The notes beneath the pieces were generated by a model. That model made no database searches and was not told where the DNA came from. It was given only the letters and a program-made list of their open reading frames with translations. Below are positions 43,684 through 52,030 of a stretch of 55,722 bases of DNA, one piece after another. A program made the position numbers and the translations under genes. Each line of letters begins with the position of its first letter. The first letter of the stretch is position 1. This stretch comes from Flavobacteriales bacterium (GTDB lineage Bacteria > Bacteroidota > Bacteroidia > Flavobacteriales_C > GCA-002722245). Where the stretch lies: positions 1 to 55,722 of the forward strand of contig PBLA01000007.1 of the NCBI GenBank assembly GCA_002722245.1, given 5' to 3'.

Positions 43684-43687
43684 TTTA

Positions 43688-43903
43688 ATGGAATTTAGTC
43701 TTCAAGAACAAGCATTTATTGAACTGAATAAATTACTGAAATTATTAAATATTGCAGAGTCTGGCGGTTATGCTAATCAAATGATCATAAATGGAGAGGT
43801 CTATTTAAATAATAAAATAGAAACTCGAAAACGATGTAAATTAAAACCTGGTGATACGGTTTCAATCAGTAATACTGAAATTACAATTTACATTAAACAT
43901 TAG
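43688..43903 (+). CDS. S4-domain RNA-binding protein (YbcJ/RqcP-like size)
   Basis: 71 residues that are almost entirely one S4 domain: IELNKLLKLLNIAESGGYAN, the QMIINGEVYLNN loop, and TRKRCKLKPGDTVSI. It resembles YbcJ-type S4 proteins; those that can be assigned bind rRNA or tRNA on the ribosome. Its TAG abuts the stop of hslR, which encodes another S4 protein on the opposite strand. Confidence 0.88.
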   Translation: MEFSLQEQAFIELNKLLKLLNIAESGGYANQMIINGEVYLNNKIETRKRCKLKPGDTVSISNTEITIYIKH

Positions 43904-44275
43904 TTAAACCTCCCAAAAATCATCAAGGTCTCTTCTATTCTTTTTTGTAGGCCTTCCCAACATTCCCTTTAATCTATTTTCGCGATTTTGTCTTTGCACC
44001 TCCTCCAAAAGTCTAAGATCCTCCTCGGAAGTTATTTCCTTAATTAAATCAATCACCAAAGGTGCCCCTACTCTGGATTTTGGAATATCCAAAACTTTCC
44101 ATGTTCTCCAAATTGGTTGAACTCTAATTGAAAAGGTTTGATCTACTCGAATTTCACGGCTGGCTTTTTTTGTTTCTTCACCATTAATCATGAGGTTACC
44201 TGCTTCTATAAACTTTGTTGCTTTTGATCTTGTTTTTTGCAAACGTACACACCATAAATACTTATCTATTCGCAT
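43904..44275 (-). CDS. hslR: S4-domain protein, Hsp15 (HslR) family
   Basis: 123 residues. S4 domain at the N-terminus (MRIDKYLWCVRLQKTRSKAT, then IEAGNLMINGEETKKA), followed by a basic helical tail (QRQNRENRLKGMLGRPTKKNRRDLDDF). Hsp15 proteins bind stalled 50S subunits carrying peptidyl-tRNA and help recycle them (family knowledge). It is downstream of the mutS2-like gene by 45 bp and may be read from it. Confidence 0.9.
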   Translation of the reverse strand: MRIDKYLWCVRLQKTRSKATKFIEAGNLMINGEETKKASREIRVDQTFSIRVQPIWRTWKVLDIPKSRVGAPLVIDLIKEITSEEDLRLLEEVQRQNRENRLKGMLGRPTKKNRRDLDDFWEV

Positions 44276-44320
44276 TTCCCCCTTCTTACTTTTTGTTACT
44301 GAAAATAATTGAAATCTTGT

Positions 44321-46450
44321 TTAAACCACCTCCAAATCGCCAACTTTTATCTTCACATTAAAATTACCAACTTGAACTTCAGCCTGTTTTCCATTTAAAG
44401 CACTTACCACACCTGTTTTTGTATGCCCTGGAATCCGAACACGAGCACCAACAGTTACAGGCTTTAGTGATGTTGGTTTTTCATTTGAAGTCTGAACAAT
44501 AGGTTGTTCTTTTTGTTTTGGCTTCTGAAGCTTCGGTGCTTTTAAACGCTTATCCAAAACAGGTGCTCGTTTAATTGATAAGGCCCTTTCCTTTTCAATA
44601 GCTACTAATTTTTTAACCGATTCATTTAACCCTTTGTTTGTTTGATCACCTTTATGCCTCCCAATTAAATCAAATATCTTTTTACCAACTTTTAGAAACT
44701 TCCCCTGTTGCTCATAATAACGATGTTGTTGATTTGACTTTTCATATAAATCTCTCAACTTTTCATTGTATTGTTTTATCAATTTCCTAGATTCTTGCGT
44801 TGCTTTTTCTTGAAGTTTATTTGCTTTGTTAAACGTTGACTTTTCTTTTTGTAGTTCTAAAGCTAGATTGTCTAGATTTATTTTTAGGTCTGAAACCTTA
44901 TTTTGAGCGCGCTTAATTAAGTTTGATTCAATCCCATTTAATTTGGCTACTTCAAAGGTAAAGGAGGAACCTGGTTGCCCTATTGAAAGCCTATATAAAG
45001 GCTTCAATTCCTTTGTATCAAATAACATAAAAGCATTAACAGCTTCCTCTTTTTTAGAAGTCAAAATCTTTATGTTGGTATAATGCGTGTTAATTACTGC
45101 AAAACAGTTTCTATCGTACAATTCTTCATAAAATACTTCAGCTAATGCACCTCCCAATTCAGGATCAGAGCCACTTCCGAATTCATCCAAAAGTACCAAC
45201 GAATTTTCACATATCTTATCTAAGAATAATTTCATTCTTGACAATCGATAACTATACGTACTCAATTGGTTTTCTATCGACTGATTATCCCCGATATCGG
45301 AAAGAATTGTACTGAACCAACAAAACTCACTAACATCGTTAACCGGAACAAATAAACCACTTTGAAACATTAACTGGAGCAACCCAACCGTTTTTAACGT
45401 AATGGATTTTCCTCCTGCATTTGGTCCTGAAATCACAAGAAATCGTTGCGCTTTTTCCAAATTGAAGTTTTGAGCAATAGTTTCTTCCCCCTGTTCTTTA
45501 TTTTTTAAAAATAAAATTGGGTGAAACGCCTCCTCCCAATACATTTTTGAGTTTTTATTGATCTTGGGAATAATTCCTTTATAACTTGAAGCAAGTCGAA
45601 CTTTTGCATTATACAAATCAAAACGAACGAGTAAACGCTCAAAGGCCTGTAAATTCTTTTTCTCGTCCCTTAGCAAAAGCGTTATATCTTGCAGAATTTT
45701 GAAAATTTCGTTCGACTCATCAATGATTAACTTATCAAGGCTTTTATTCAAAGTAATGTTTACACCTGGTTCAATATAACTTAAATTCCCTTTTCCACTA
45801 ACTCCATGGATTTTCCCATTGATTTTTCTTTTATGTGCAGAAACAACCACTAAAAGTCTTCGATTATCTAAAAACGTTTCTTCCGTAGAATCTAAAACAT
45901 CCTCTTTTTTGTATTGGCGGAGTACACGATTAAAGTTCTTATCAATCTCAATTTTACTGGACTTAATTTGCTTCCTGATTTCAAATAAATCTTTTGATGC
46001 CTTATCATCAATTTCCATGTGTTTATTCAACACCGATTTAATCAACTTAATCACATCTTGTACCCTGTCAATATGCTCACATGCCTCCCAAACTTTTGGA
46101 TATTCTTCTTTATACTTTTTGGCAAAACGAACTAAATTATCGGTACCCAAACAAAGCTGAAACACACGCACAAGTTCCTCAACAGTTAAAACACCATTTT
46201 CAACTCGGATTACCTTAAGAGCATGATCAATATCGGCTGCAGCTGCATGAGGAAAACTAATTTCATCGTTTTCATAAACCAGTTGAATCTCTCGTAAAAT
46301 TGCAAACTCTTTTTGCACTTCATTTAAAGAAGCAAACGGTTTTATTCGAACTGCATTTTTTTTTGCCTTCTCCGATTTACATTGGTCAGCTAAAAAACCT
46401 CTAACAATACCGAACTCTAAATCTTGTATAGTTTGCTCGTCAATAAGCAT
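44321..46450 (-). CDS. mutS2: MutS2-family ATPase without a visible Smr domain
   Basis: 709 residues from the ATG at 46450; an earlier frame start at 46489 precedes the -7 box. The helical clamp-like region (about 40-310) leads to the ABC ATPase: Walker A in ISGPNAGGKSITLKT, signature/Walker B in SLVLLDEFGSGSDPELGGALAE. A coiled coil (530-610) and a KOW-like end (GARVRIPGHTKTGVVSALNG, QAEVQVGNFNVKIKVG) follow. B. subtilis-type MutS2 is about 785 residues and ends in an Smr endonuclease domain; that domain is missing here. MutS2 acts on collided ribosomes or recombination intermediates (family knowledge). Confidence 0.9.
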   Translation of the reverse strand: MLIDEQTIQDLEFGIVRGFLADQCKSEKAKKNAVRIKPFASLNEVQKEFAILREIQLVYENDEISFPHAAAADIDHALKVIRVENGVLTVEELVRVFQLCLGTDNLVRFAKKYKEEYPKVWEACEHIDRVQDVIKLIKSVLNKHMEIDDKASKDLFEIRKQIKSSKIEIDKNFNRVLRQYKKEDVLDSTEETFLDNRRLLVVVSAHKRKINGKIHGVSGKGNLSYIEPGVNITLNKSLDKLIIDESNEIFKILQDITLLLRDEKKNLQAFERLLVRFDLYNAKVRLASSYKGIIPKINKNSKMYWEEAFHPILFLKNKEQGEETIAQNFNLEKAQRFLVISGPNAGGKSITLKTVGLLQLMFQSGLFVPVNDVSEFCWFSTILSDIGDNQSIENQLSTYSYRLSRMKLFLDKICENSLVLLDEFGSGSDPELGGALAEVFYEELYDRNCFAVINTHYTNIKILTSKKEEAVNAFMLFDTKELKPLYRLSIGQPGSSFTFEVAKLNGIESNLIKRAQNKVSDLKINLDNLALELQKEKSTFNKANKLQEKATQESRKLIKQYNEKLRDLYEKSNQQHRYYEQQGKFLKVGKKIFDLIGRHKGDQTNKGLNESVKKLVAIEKERALSIKRAPVLDKRLKAPKLQKPKQKEQPIVQTSNEKPTSLKPVTVGARVRIPGHTKTGVVSALNGKQAEVQVGNFNVKIKVGDLEVV

Positions 46451-46455
46451 TATCG

Positions 46456-46463
46456 CAAAGATA
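46456..46463 (-). promoter_or_regulatory. -7 box for the mutS2-like gene
   Basis: Perfect TATCTTTG on the minus strand, ending 5 bp before the ATG. It excludes the longer reading-frame start at 46489. Confidence 0.5.
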
Positions 46464-46543
46464 TGAGATTTAGGGGAGGAAGCCCCCAAGAGAACTTAGT
46501 TGAAACCTAATTAGAAATAATTATAGCTGTTGTCCAAAAAAAA

Positions 46544-47869
46544 TCAAATTAAATCCCTCAACGCAACAACATCAATCTTCCCATTGTTGTTTAATGGCAA
46601 TTCATCTAACTGAATAATATCAGAAGGCTTATAATATGAAGGAAACTCTTTCTCCACCAATTCCGCAATTTTTTCTTTTGGGTTATTACTGAAAATAACG
46701 AGTTTAGGAATTTCTTTTACGTAAATTGATTTTACCCATCCATTTGATTTATCACTGATCAAACGATCTATTTCTTCCAATTCAATGCGGTAACCATTCC
46801 ATTGTATTTGGTTATCTTTTCTGCCATCAAATATGAGTTTACCATTTTCATCATAATGAGCCAAATCTCCAGAATGATACTGCTCTATTGATGTTTGATT
46901 CAAATATCCATGGAAGGTTTGTTCTCCTGAAAAAATGATTTCTCCTTCAATAATTTGCAAATCGATTCCCTCAAACTCTTTTCCAAGAGGTAAAGGCAAT
47001 GCATTAGTAAAATACGCATCATCTAAATCATTTAGAAGCTCCTCTGTACAGACAATCACGGTTTCTGTTGGTCCATAACAATTATAAACTTTTGCATTTG
47101 GAACCGATTGCATCCATACTTTCGCCCAGTCTCCCATTAATGCCTCTCCACTAAAAAATGAATACTTTAACGATGGAAATTCTATCCGAGTGAGGAAATC
47201 TTTTGTTAAACGTATAACCGACGGCACAAAGCTCGTGACAGTTACATTATAGTTTAAAATTGCGTTAAACAAACCCAGTTGTTTTACTTTAGATTTTGGA
47301 GGTATAACTAAGGTACCTCCCACTAAAAAGGGCATTAAATAGCAAAATACACTCACATCAAAAGTAAGATCATAGCTCTGTAAAAAAATATCTTCTGAGC
47401 CAAACTTTATTGATTTGTGATTGATGTAATGGCTCGCAAAAGACGCTAAATTAGCATGAGAAATTGCAACTCCTTTAGGTGCCCCCGTTGTTCCACTAGT
47501 AAATAGTAAATAAGCCTTTTCACCTGAATTAACATCAACTATTTCGTGCGTTAAACACGGCGTATATTCATTAATTAACATTAACCAATTAACCTGCGAT
47601 TCAATTTCTTGAATTCTGGATTTCGGGAAATTAAAATCAATAGGAACATAGCCATTTCCTGTGATCCAACACGCTAAAATTGCGGCATAAAATTTCCAAT
47701 CAAGTTTAGTGTCAATCGCGATCCAAGAATCTCTCACATCAATTGAATTCGCATAACCATATGCAACATGCAATAATTCCTTATATGAAATAACATAATC
47801 TACCCCTTGAATAGCTATAGAATCAGGGTTATTTTTCGCTTGATCAATTATTTCTTGAATCAATGTCAT
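46544..47869 (-). CDS. Stand-alone amino-acid-type adenylation domain (AMP-binding)
   Basis: 441 residues from the ATG at 47869; a GTG at 47908 lies upstream of the -7 box and is rejected. Adenylation core motifs are present in order: A3 YLLFTSGTTGAPKGVAIS near 132; A4 SYDLTFDVSVF with the Asp that holds a substrate amino group; A5 VYNCYGPTETV; A7 YHSGDLAHYDENGK; A8 GRKDNQIQWNGYRIELEEI; and A10 LPLNNNGKIDV with the catalytic lysine. No carrier, condensation or thioesterase domain is fused or adjacent. It is DltA-like in size, but no dltB/C/D are nearby. It probably activates an amino acid; acceptor unknown. Confidence 0.88.
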   Translation of the reverse strand: MTLIQEIIDQAKNNPDSIAIQGVDYVISYKELLHVAYGYANSIDVRDSWIAIDTKLDWKFYAAILACWITGNGYVPIDFNFPKSRIQEIESQVNWLMLINEYTPCLTHEIVDVNSGEKAYLLFTSGTTGAPKGVAISHANLASFASHYINHKSIKFGSEDIFLQSYDLTFDVSVFCYLMPFLVGGTLVIPPKSKVKQLGLFNAILNYNVTVTSFVPSVIRLTKDFLTRIEFPSLKYSFFSGEALMGDWAKVWMQSVPNAKVYNCYGPTETVIVCTEELLNDLDDAYFTNALPLPLGKEFEGIDLQIIEGEIIFSGEQTFHGYLNQTSIEQYHSGDLAHYDENGKLIFDGRKDNQIQWNGYRIELEEIDRLISDKSNGWVKSIYVKEIPKLVIFSNNPKEKIAELVEKEFPSYYKPSDIIQLDELPLNNNGKIDVVALRDLI

Positions 47870-47875
47870 AGAAGA

Positions 47876-47883
47876 CAAAGATA
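47876..47883 (-). promoter_or_regulatory. -7 box for the adenylation-domain gene
   Basis: Perfect TATCTTTG on the minus strand, ending 6 bp before the ATG at 47869. Confidence 0.5.
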
Positions 47884-48069
47884 GAGACTTATTAATCAGA
47901 CCTTCCACCTCACGCTTCTTTATTCTATCCGGCCTTAAAAGTATTCCCGCTTAAAAGTAAAGAATTGACGTGATTACGTGTCAAAATGGAAAGTATCTTT
48001 TGTTTACACGAAGCATTTAACTTTAAAAATTGAACTGAGCTATGTATATGACTGCGGGTATTGAGGCAT

Positions 48070-48077
48070 TATTTTTG
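48070..48077 (+). promoter_or_regulatory. -7 box for the M28 peptidase gene
   Basis: TATTTTTG matches TAnnTTTG, 14 bp upstream of the ATG. No -33 TTTG. Confidence 0.45.
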
Positions 48078-48091
48078 TACTTTTAAGCACC

Positions 48092-49360
48092 ATGAAAAAA
48101 ATGCTATTCATTGCCTTGTTGTTTATTTGTTCTGGATTAATTGCCCAAGACAAAGTTTTTGCCATCCAAATGGTTGATTCATTAACTTCTGAAAACTTTG
48201 CAGGAAGAGGATATGTTCGGGATGGACATGTAAAGGCAGCCAATTTTATAGCACGTAAATTCAATGAATTTGGTTTAAAGCGTTTTGACACAGATTTTAA
48301 ACAGAAATTTAAAATTAGTATTAACACGTTTGGCGGTGCTTGTGATCTTATTATTGATAAAAAATTAATGTTTGCAGGAGTCGATTTTTTGGTTGATCCA
48401 AGCTGCCCCTCAATCACAGGAAAATTTGATTTAGTTTGGTTAAATCCAAAAATTGTTGGGGACGCCAAAAAAATGATCAAATTTACCTCAACCGACTTTT
48501 CCAATTCATTTCTTATCGTAGATAAAACGGGAATAACAGATACCACTCAACTTGATTTCCTTGATAATATGATTCACAATCCTTTTCAAGCAAAAGGTAT
48601 CATCATTGTTCAAAATAAAAAATTCACGTGGTCCATGTGTCAACAGCAACGACCCTATCCCATTTTTTATATTAAAAAAGATCGAATCACCTACAAAAAC
48701 AAAAAAATAGAGGTCACAATTGATGCTCAACTCAAAAAAGAAGAAATTACCCAAAATGTATTAGGGTATATAAAGGGGACTGAATATCCTGATTCTTTTC
48801 TCGTACTATCTGCCCACTACGATCATTTAGGAATGATGGGGCCGGACGCACTTTTTGAAGGAGCCAATGATAATGCGAGTGGAACAGCGCTTATCCTAGA
48901 TCTTGCTCGACATTATTCTCTGCCAGAAAACGCGCCTAAACACTCTATTTTATTTATAGCTTTCGGTGCAGAAGAGGTTGGTTTAATAGGAAGCAACTAC
49001 TATGTTGAAAAACCCTATTTCCCACTAAAACAAATCAAACTGCAAATTAATACAGATATTATGGGAACAGGCGATGAGGGTATTATGATGGTTAATGGGA
49101 AAACCCATCCAAAAATCTATGAAGCTTTCAAAAAAATAAATTCTGACAAAGGATATTTAACTAAAATAGGAGCGCGTGGAAGATCTTATAACAGTGACCA
49201 TGCTCCTTTTGATTACAAAGGCGTTCAATCTGTTTTTATTTATACAAAAGGAGGTTCCACAGCTTATCATGACATCTATGATACCGCTGAAAACTTAACG
49301 CTATCAAAATACAATGAGGTATTTCAATTAATCAAAGATTTTATTACCGAGTATAAATAA
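48092..49360 (+). CDS. Secreted M28-family metallopeptidase
   Basis: 422 residues with a signal peptide (MKKMLFIALLFICSGLIAQ). The di-zinc aminopeptidase domain is intact: His-Asp in LSAHYDHLGMMG, Asp in GANDNASGTALILD, Glu-Glu in FGAEEVGLIGSNYY, Asp in INTDIMGTGDEG and late His in NSDHAPFDYKGV. An inserted protease-associated-like segment occupies about 90-220. Probably a periplasmic or secreted peptide-trimming enzyme. The TAATG junction with the next gene (1-bp overlap) signals coupled translation. Confidence 0.92.
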   Translation: MKKMLFIALLFICSGLIAQDKVFAIQMVDSLTSENFAGRGYVRDGHVKAANFIARKFNEFGLKRFDTDFKQKFKISINTFGGACDLIIDKKLMFAGVDFLVDPSCPSITGKFDLVWLNPKIVGDAKKMIKFTSTDFSNSFLIVDKTGITDTTQLDFLDNMIHNPFQAKGIIIVQNKKFTWSMCQQQRPYPIFYIKKDRITYKNKKIEVTIDAQLKKEEITQNVLGYIKGTEYPDSFLVLSAHYDHLGMMGPDALFEGANDNASGTALILDLARHYSLPENAPKHSILFIAFGAEEVGLIGSNYYVEKPYFPLKQIKLQINTDIMGTGDEGIMMVNGKTHPKIYEAFKKINSDKGYLTKIGARGRSYNSDHAPFDYKGVQSVFIYTKGGSTAYHDIYDTAENLTLSKYNEVFQLIKDFITEYK

Positions 49361-50250
49361 TGGATACGATACATCACGATAAGTGCATAGTTTGCGGTTC
49401 TAATGATATCCAAGAAAAACATTCACTTAAAGATCATTCGCATACTGGAGACCACTTTACTGTTTCAAAATGCAAAAACTGTGGATTCCACTTCACCCAA
49501 AATGCCCCAGACTCAAACTCTATTGGACCTTATTATAAAAGTGAAAATTATGTTTCACACTCAGACACCCAAAAAGGTTTATTCTTCAAAGTGTACCACG
49601 CCGTTAGAGATTACATGCTTAAAAAGAAAAGAAATCTTGTAAACTCAGTTACGGGACTGAAGACTGGAAAATTATTAGATATAGGAACAGGCACGGGCTA
49701 CTTTCCAAACATAATGATTCAATCAGGATGGAAAGTTGAAGGAGTGGAGCAAGACGAAGAAACTCGTAATTATGCCGCTTCTAAGTTTAATTTTACTATT
49801 CATGATACGCCAGCACTTTACGACTTACCTAAAGAAAGTTTCGACGCTATCACCATGTGGCATGTCTTGGAGCATGTGCATGATTTAGACGGATATTTAA
49901 AAAAGATTTATTCGATTTTAAAAGATAAGGGAGCTTTTGTTGTTGCAGTTCCAAATCACACTTCCTTCGATCAAGAGCATTACAAAGAATTTTGGGCAGC
50001 TTGGGATATTCCGATTCACCTTTGGCATTTCAATCCAGCTACAATGAGCAAACTAATTGAGCGTTATGGATTTAAGGTTGAAAAAATCGTTCCAATGCCT
50101 TTTGATGCTGCTTATGTTTCAATGTTGAGTGAAGAATACAAAACAGGATCAAAACTACCAGGGCTTCTTAAAGGGATTCGCTTTGCTTTAAAAGGAAAAT
50201 CTAAACCAGAAAAATGTAGTTCTGTGATATATGTTCTTAAAAAAGTCTAA
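49360..50250 (+). CDS. Class I SAM-dependent methyltransferase with N-terminal zinc-ribbon
   Basis: 296 residues. Two C-x2-C pairs (CIVCGSND near 7-10 and CKNCGFHFT near 36-39) form a probable zinc ribbon. The SAM-binding loop is LLDIGTGTGYFP near 106-117, and the acceptor region FDAITMWHVLEHVHDLDGYLKK near 163. The C-terminal part (FWAAWDIPIHLWHFNPATM) is typical of methyltransferases acting on sugars or quinone-like small molecules in this layout. The substrate is not known. Coupled to the secreted M28 peptidase, although the two act in different compartments. Confidence 0.87.
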   Translation: MDTIHHDKCIVCGSNDIQEKHSLKDHSHTGDHFTVSKCKNCGFHFTQNAPDSNSIGPYYKSENYVSHSDTQKGLFFKVYHAVRDYMLKKKRNLVNSVTGLKTGKLLDIGTGTGYFPNIMIQSGWKVEGVEQDEETRNYAASKFNFTIHDTPALYDLPKESFDAITMWHVLEHVHDLDGYLKKIYSILKDKGAFVVAVPNHTSFDQEHYKEFWAAWDIPIHLWHFNPATMSKLIERYGFKVEKIVPMPFDAAYVSMLSEEYKTGSKLPGLLKGIRFALKGKSKPEKCSSVIYVLKKV

Positions 50251-50265
50251 ACTAAATTTAGACTT
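50243..50265. terminator. Weak hairpin at the methyltransferase stop
   Basis: AAGTCTAAA/TTTAGACTT, 9-bp AT-rich stem with a 5-nt loop, overlapping the stop codon and facing convergent phhB. No long U-tract rightward. Confidence 0.4.
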
Positions 50266-50282
50266 GATTACATTTAATTAGG

Positions 50283-50522
50283 TTATACAATTTGATTAAT
50301 CGCATTCGCTAATTCATAATCCTTGTGTGTTACTTGATTCCCTTCATCATGCGTGGTTAAATGAATGGAAACTACGTTATATGCGTTTTTCCAATTTGGA
50401 TGATGATTCAATTGCTCGGCAAGAAAAGCTACCCTTGTCATAAAAGTAAATGCCTCTTGAAAATCCTCGAATTCAAAGGTTCGCGATAAAAAACCTTTCT
50501 CTTGTGTCCAATGCTCAACCAT
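50283..50522 (-). CDS. phhB: 4a-hydroxytetrahydrobiopterin dehydratase
   Basis: 79 residues, shorter than the about 95-110 usual for the family but with its core complete: LSRTFEFEDFQEAFTFM, the LNHHPNWKNAYNVV motif (HHP-x-W) and LTTHDEGNQVTHKDYELA. It regenerates the pterin cofactor after aromatic hydroxylation, or has a folate/molybdopterin role when no phenylalanine hydroxylase is present. No hydroxylase gene is in the window. It overlaps the upstream heme A synthase gene by 8 bp. Confidence 0.92.
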   Translation of the reverse strand: MVEHWTQEKGFLSRTFEFEDFQEAFTFMTRVAFLAEQLNHHPNWKNAYNVVSIHLTTHDEGNQVTHKDYELANAINQIV

Positions 50523-51543
50523 ATTTTGTTGATTTATTTATGATTTTAAAGAATAAATTAGATTGTACCAGTAATAAAATAGAACTTACAATGACATGAA
50601 AAGGCTGGGCCGCTTTTGGGACGTCTAGATAACCCATAATCGCTCCCGAAATAACTTCACCAATCGTACAAATTATTACCCATTTAAAGTTCTTCCACTC
50701 AAAAGAATCCTTCGGAACATACCTAAGCATTCGGTAAGTAACAAACCCTAGCGCTACATAAACCAACGATGAAGATCGATGTACTAAAAAGTTAAGTCCT
50801 GCACTGTTCACCCAATCTCCTCTTGAAACACCAACAAGGTAATCAAACGTTTGGCGCAAAATAACGCCAAAAAATAATTGATATATCAAGAAAATAAATG
50901 CAACAATCTGTATTCTCTTATACAATTTAGGATAAGTAAAAGAAGATTTTTCTCTATTCTTTGTGTAAGCAAAAGACAATGTGACTACAAGAGCAAAAGC
51001 AGCAAACATATGGTAACTTATACTAGAAGGAGCTAAAACATTGTCAACAACTAATTTTCCTAACCAAGCATTAAATCCAATTAGGAATAGTGCCAATAAA
51101 CTTACAACAACATTAACCCCTCTTTTCCTATCGGATTTAAAAGCAAAAATAATCATCAGTAATACTGAAATACCTAGAAGTACAGAAACCAACCTATTCA
51201 CATATTCAATGATTGTGTGCATTGGTTTATAAATCTTATAATCGTGTTTATCATAAATCGACCAGTTTGAACCATTATGAACTTCATTCGTTTTGAAATC
51301 CCGATCTGCTTTTAATAAATCACCTTCCCAAAATATCATCTCACCGGCATGGTAGTCAAAATTAGGTTTCCATTCTAATTTCTCTGCGTTAAAAGGAGGA
51401 ATATAATATCCAAAACACTTTGGCCAATCAGGGCAGCCCATCCCAGAGCCAGTGACTTTCACCATACTTCCGGCAAAAACAACAAAAATGGTGAAGAAAA
51501 TTGTGATTTTGGTATACCTTATGAATCCTTTATTTGACGCCAT
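50515..51543 (-). CDS. ctaA: Heme A synthase (COX15/CtaA)
   Basis: Integral membrane oxidase of 342 residues, about eight helices, converting heme O to heme A for cytochrome oxidase. The start includes KVTGSGMGCPDWPKCFGYYIPP with a cysteine pair. Heme-ligand histidines stand in HTIIEYVNRLVSV, SISYHMFAAFALV, NFLVHRSSSLVYV and AQPFHVIVSSI. An extracytoplasmic loop of about 60 residues between helices 1 and 2 is longer than in bacilli, as in other Bacteroidota. ctaB and oxidase subunits are not in this window. Confidence 0.94.
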   Translation of the reverse strand: MASNKGFIRYTKITIFFTIFVVFAGSMVKVTGSGMGCPDWPKCFGYYIPPFNAEKLEWKPNFDYHAGEMIFWEGDLLKADRDFKTNEVHNGSNWSIYDKHDYKIYKPMHTIIEYVNRLVSVLLGISVLLMIIFAFKSDRKRGVNVVVSLLALFLIGFNAWLGKLVVDNVLAPSSISYHMFAAFALVVTLSFAYTKNREKSSFTYPKLYKRIQIVAFIFLIYQLFFGVILRQTFDYLVGVSRGDWVNSAGLNFLVHRSSSLVYVALGFVTYRMLRYVPKDSFEWKNFKWVIICTIGEVISGAIMGYLDVPKAAQPFHVIVSSILLLVQSNLFFKIINKSTKYG

Positions 51544-51598
51544 AAATATTTATCAAATTTCGGACAAAAAGGTAAAAATTAAAACCGTAAAATGTTAA

Positions 51599-52030
51599 CT
51601 AGTGTAATAACGAGTTTAAAAGGCTAAAAAGATTAGGTAACTGGAAACCCGTAGAATGAGCTAGATCAGGTTTGGTAATATCAAAATCCGTATCATTACT
51701 TTCTTTGCTTTGTGATGAAGAAGACTTAGGAGAATTCAACGATGTCACTAAACCTACTTTATACTGCCCATCTGCTAAAGATTCAATTTTTTGAATAATT
51801 TCTTTCTGTGATATTTCATGAATGTTAAAAGTAACTTTAGCCGATTTACTTTCAAAAGATACATTTGTTTCTAAAACTCCATCCAATTTATTTAAATTTT
51901 TCTGTATGTAAGGGGCGCATGAATGACTACATGACATCCCTTCAACCGAGAACATCATAGATGATTTTTCAACAGTCTGATTACATGCTGAAATGACTAA
52001 GACTAAAAGTATATAAACTAACTTCTTCAT
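51599..52030 (-). CDS. HMA-domain lipoprotein
   Basis: 143 residues. Lipoprotein signal (MKKLVYILLVLVISACNQ; Cys near 16). One heavy-metal-associated domain (MMFSVEGMSCSHSCAPYIQK) with a C-x3-C metal site instead of the usual C-x2-C. A serine-rich tail and a final amphipathic segment (FQLPNLFSLLNSLLH) complete it. It probably carries copper or another soft metal in the periplasm. The location just downstream of rplU's divergent region and upstream of ctaA may hint at a copper link to cytochrome oxidase, but this is inference. Confidence 0.82.
   Translation of the reverse strand: MKKLVYILLVLVISACNQTVEKSSMMFSVEGMSCSHSCAPYIQKNLNKLDGVLETNVSFESKSAKVTFNIHEISQKEIIQKIESLADGQYKVGLVTSLNSPKSSSSQSKESNDTDFDITKPDLAHSTGFQLPNLFSLLNSLLH

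Larger units (their letters stand above)
43256..43687. other. 432-bp region without a convincing gene
   Basis: Between the divergent GT9 and S4 genes. It holds the GT9 -7 box, a leftward terminator-like hairpin (43301-43326), smaller inverted repeats (GATTGA/TCAATC, 43337-43354; AGTGTCAA/TTGACACT, 43460-43483) and the S4 gene's -7 box. The only open frames are tiny; a 16-residue hydrophobic peptide frame (43610-43660, minus) is not convincing. A leftward small RNA ending at the hairpin is possible. Confidence 0.6.
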
